Position numbers and translations under genes: made by a program. 64,000 nucleotides of DNA from Aldrovandia affinis (Eukaryota > Chordata > Actinopteri > Notacanthiformes > Halosauridae): NCBI GenBank assembly GCA_029706075.1, contig JAINUG010000011.1, forward strand, positions 8,933,001 through 8,997,000. Direction: 5' to 3'. The first letter of the stretch is position 1. Each line of letters opens with the position of its first letter. The notes under the pieces were generated by a model that saw only the letters and a program-made list of their open reading frames with translations, was not told where the DNA came from and ran no database searches. Shown one piece after another: positions 61,531 to 64,000 of the stretch.

Positions 61531-61608
61531 CGAACATATCTATCAAAGACGTTTGGACTTCAGAAGATAAGAGGCGGACTGAATGTGGGCAGTTCCACTT
61601 CTCAGGCT

Positions 61609-61698
61609 ATGTGGAAAGTAGGAATGTCGGAGGAGATCGGCAAGGCGCTACAAGCAGTGGTGGACCGCGTGAAGCAGGCGGCTGCCCGTAGATCGCAG
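61609..61698 (+). CDS. plpbp: Pyridoxal phosphate homeostasis protein, exon 1 (partial)
   Basis: PLPBP (PROSC) is a conserved PLP-binding protein of the alanine-racemase-like fold, cytosolic and mitochondrial, thought to protect and deliver vitamin B6 cofactor. The exon encodes 30 residues: MWKVGMSEEIGKALQAVV, then DRVKQAAARRSQ. It ends at CAG before a GTTAGT donor, phase 0. The human protein begins MWRAGSMSAEL and has the same helix and an exon boundary at the same place. ATG 61609 is chosen because MW-V/A-G is conserved; an in-frame ATG lies at 61624. Later exons, including the PLP-binding Lys, were not found before 64000. Confidence 0.85.
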
Positions 61699-64000
61699 GT
61701 TAGTTAGCTACTTGCTAAAGAGTCATAACATAAGGTAGAAATGGCTATGCTGTCCGATGTCAGTTGGCTACAAGTGTGGCGAAGATGCATACATGTTGTC
61801 ATGATCCGTTATGTAAAAAAAGGCACCTTCACAACATTTGGTTGAAGCCCAGTGTAACCGTACGAGCTAATACGTATTAGCTAAGACAGTAACCGTTGTT
61901 TACTAGCTAGTCGCTTTGCTTTAACTCCCTATCCAGCGAACGGTTATACGCCAACATTGGCTATTATGTGTCATTTGGTTACAAACATCACTTGCAACCT
62001 AACGTTGTTGTAGCTATCTGGCTAACGTTAGAAGTTCGCTAGCTATCATAAGTAAATAATATAACGTTACTGACAGATACCGTTAAATATCTTGCTAGCT
62101 AACAAGCCATAACGACAAACCCGTCGTCAATGCTAGTCATGCTGGATTTCCTTTATTCAAATCGTTCGTAATAGAACGCTAGCTAGTTAGTTTTGGCTAA
62201 CGAGTTTCCTCTTATTCGCCCTTGCCTCGCGAATGTTTTTTTGTCAGATAACTGTGTTTTCATACACATTAACTTTATCTAGCATAGCTATCTTTCTACT
62301 TGACTTCGTGTATCTGCTTGTGTCTTGGGATAATGTATATACCGTATGACCTCAATGCAATTAGGTTAAACATTCCCAATTTGTCGGACTTGTTGTAGCT
62401 ATTTAGCTGGCGACCCTGACCTTTGAGATTGGGAACGCGCAGTTTATTTCATGACTAGTCCAGCATAACATTCCAATGTAGTGTACTAGATAAACTAACG
62501 TTAGCTTGTTGACTTCTGCTGCTTGTTGCTCTAACGTTAGTTTAGTGAGGACTTCAAGCACGAGAGTAATAGTGAATTACATTGTGGAATTCCCTAGGTT
62601 TAAAAATAAATACATTTGTTTCAGATTTTCCCCATTTTTCTCCTCTATTTGGAAGCCAATTAAACCCTCTTTTTCGATTAACCCTCCCCCGCGAACTCGC
62701 CACCCATCTCTACTGGGAAAGCTACTCCCTGAGGCCAGTGATGATCCACCTCCTTTGAGATGGAACTCACCGATCCCCTTTCTGGAGACCTCCTTATGTG
62801 CTTCACAGCGAGTTCGTGTCGACCACCCTACCCCCTCCCCCCTCCCCCAGGAGCAGACATCCCCCGATCAGGGCTAACGGCCAGGGCCGAATTCCCTAGC
62901 TTTTCTACCTACCTGGATAAATATTCCTACATAAATATTACTGTTCTGATAAATAATTAGGCCGAATTAAATCAATAAAAATCAGCTCTGCTTTCTTGGT
63001 GCTTTACTGGGAACAACTGCACAGCCCTGACGTCACATACATACGGATACACGTTAGGACCAATTCTCAGTACATGACAATTACCACAACATTTGACCTT
63101 AACAGGCTATAATGGCTTTAGTACTGTGACACTACGACATTAGCTAACGAACAATTAGAATTGCTAACGGTATGTTGCTAACTAGCTAGTGTACTCTTGT
63201 GTAATGTATAAAATTAATGTTAACTTTGCTAACTTACATATATAAAGTTTATATTAACTTTACCATTAATTGTGATTTAAAACATACACCCTTTTCAATT
63301 TAATGCATGCATTGTGCTACAGAAAAAGGTTTAATAAACAACTAACATTCCATTGCAAACTAATAACGTGAATAAGGAATTAAGAATTGCATTTTTAAAA
63401 TGGAGCTCTCATTTTCTAAAAATAGATTTAACTTAATACATTTGTAGTTTATTCATTGCTGTTCATCACTATTGAAGAATATGTACTAAAACAAAGACAT
63501 TATTTAATGTAGAGCGTCACTGTTTGGTTCTATATGGGAATTGACAAATAGCTAATGGAGGACTTTCCCCGTCCTTATGGTGAAGGCATTGGCTGTGGCT
63601 AATCATCTTCTGCCGACCCCTCCCCTGCTTGCCCTAGTGTGTATGGCTATGATATCAAGTTGTAGGACTCTCCATACTCTGCCAAAGCCCTAGTGTCCTC
63701 GTATTTGTCATTAACCATGGTGGATTGCAAACAGGCCCAAGTAAGTAACGTTGCCCCAGATTGAAGGACTCTCTTTCCCACTACCTCCTGCCACTGGGCG
63801 TCTCTGGTCTAATACTAAACTCCAGCTCCTCAGCCGCAAAGATTAGGTAACCACCTGGCTCATGGACAGGTCTGCTCATGATGTGGTGGTGATTAATAAT
63901 GATGAAATCCTTGCTGTTTATCAGGCAGAGCTGTTTGATAGGTGAGAGGGATAGCTAACGGAGGAAGAGGTTTTTGAACTACGCCGGGCAAACGACTCCA
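61699..64000 (+). other. plpbp: plpbp intron 1 (to the window edge)
   Basis: At least 2.3 kb. The first 850 bp are rich in TAACGTTAGC/GCTAGCTAGC motifs typical of fish gene-start regions. It includes a SINE at 62628-62870. 63840-64000 may be an unrecognised retroelement edge. No second plpbp exon seen. Confidence 0.6.
62628..62870 (-). mobile_element. tRNA-derived SINE, copy 3
   Basis: On the - strand it ends TTAATTGGCTTCCAAATAGA then GGAGAAAAA, the tail shared with 26878-27125 and 55851-56148. The preceding GGCGAGTTCGCGGGGGAGGG block is also shared. Confidence 0.6.

Noticed and set aside
63714-63741. Mini first exon, ATG in a good context followed by CAA and GTAAGT
   Set aside because: Only eight codons, with no partner exon seen before the window edge; could be chance.

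Overview
The window looks like teleost fish nuclear DNA. It has two conserved intron-containing host genes, both on the + strand. They sit in a dense layer of fish-type transposable elements: Tc1/mariner, hAT, Harbinger, piggyBac-type TTAA elements, Gypsy LTR elements, L2- and CR1-type LINEs and tRNA-derived SINEs. I saw no bacterial operon structure, CRISPR array or real tRNA/rRNA gene. The species cannot be fixed from the sequence.

Host genes. snrpg (small nuclear ribonucleoprotein G, an Sm ring subunit of spliceosomal snRNPs) is complete in four coding exons between 49867 and 55132 and gives a 76-residue protein. Exon 1 of plpbp (PROSC, pyridoxal-phosphate homeostasis protein) is at 61609-61698; the rest of that gene lies beyond the window. 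A possible exon pair of an unrecognised gene is on the - strand at 21883-22100.

Layout. 0-5 kb: LINE end, retroviral env/LTR-like remnant, deleted Tc1 copy, L2 LINE and SINE. 5.2-9.1 kb: a TTAA-type MITE interrupted by a Gmr1-like Gypsy element. 10.5-21.7 kb: three Tc1/mariner remnants, the third split by an 8-kb Gypsy element (12950-20971). 22-30 kb: MITEs, a CR1-type LINE split by a SINE, and unassigned DNA. 30.2-38.3 kb: a Harbinger element carrying a solo LTR, a piggyBac fragment, and a truncated Gypsy element with one LTR inside another dispersed repeat. 38.4-45.6 kb: a LINE, a solo LTR, and a TTAA-flanked piggyBac-like element (41950-45637) filled by a hairpin-rich tandem array. 46-49 kb: hAT element, LINE and Harbinger fragment. 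49.7-64 kb: the two host genes, with an hAT and a TTAA element in snrpg introns and SINE, Tc1 and LINE copies between and inside the genes.

Most unusual items: (1) the 5633-9017 Gmr1-like retroelement, whose left end is an inverted piece of its own LTR yet which has a clean 5-bp target duplication; (2) the piggyBac-like element whose interior is a 2.2-kb array of about 160-bp units, each carrying short palindromes that differ between units but keep their pairing. Single-base differences between the LTRs of the 8-kb Gypsy element suggest that some pol frameshifts may be sequencing errors.
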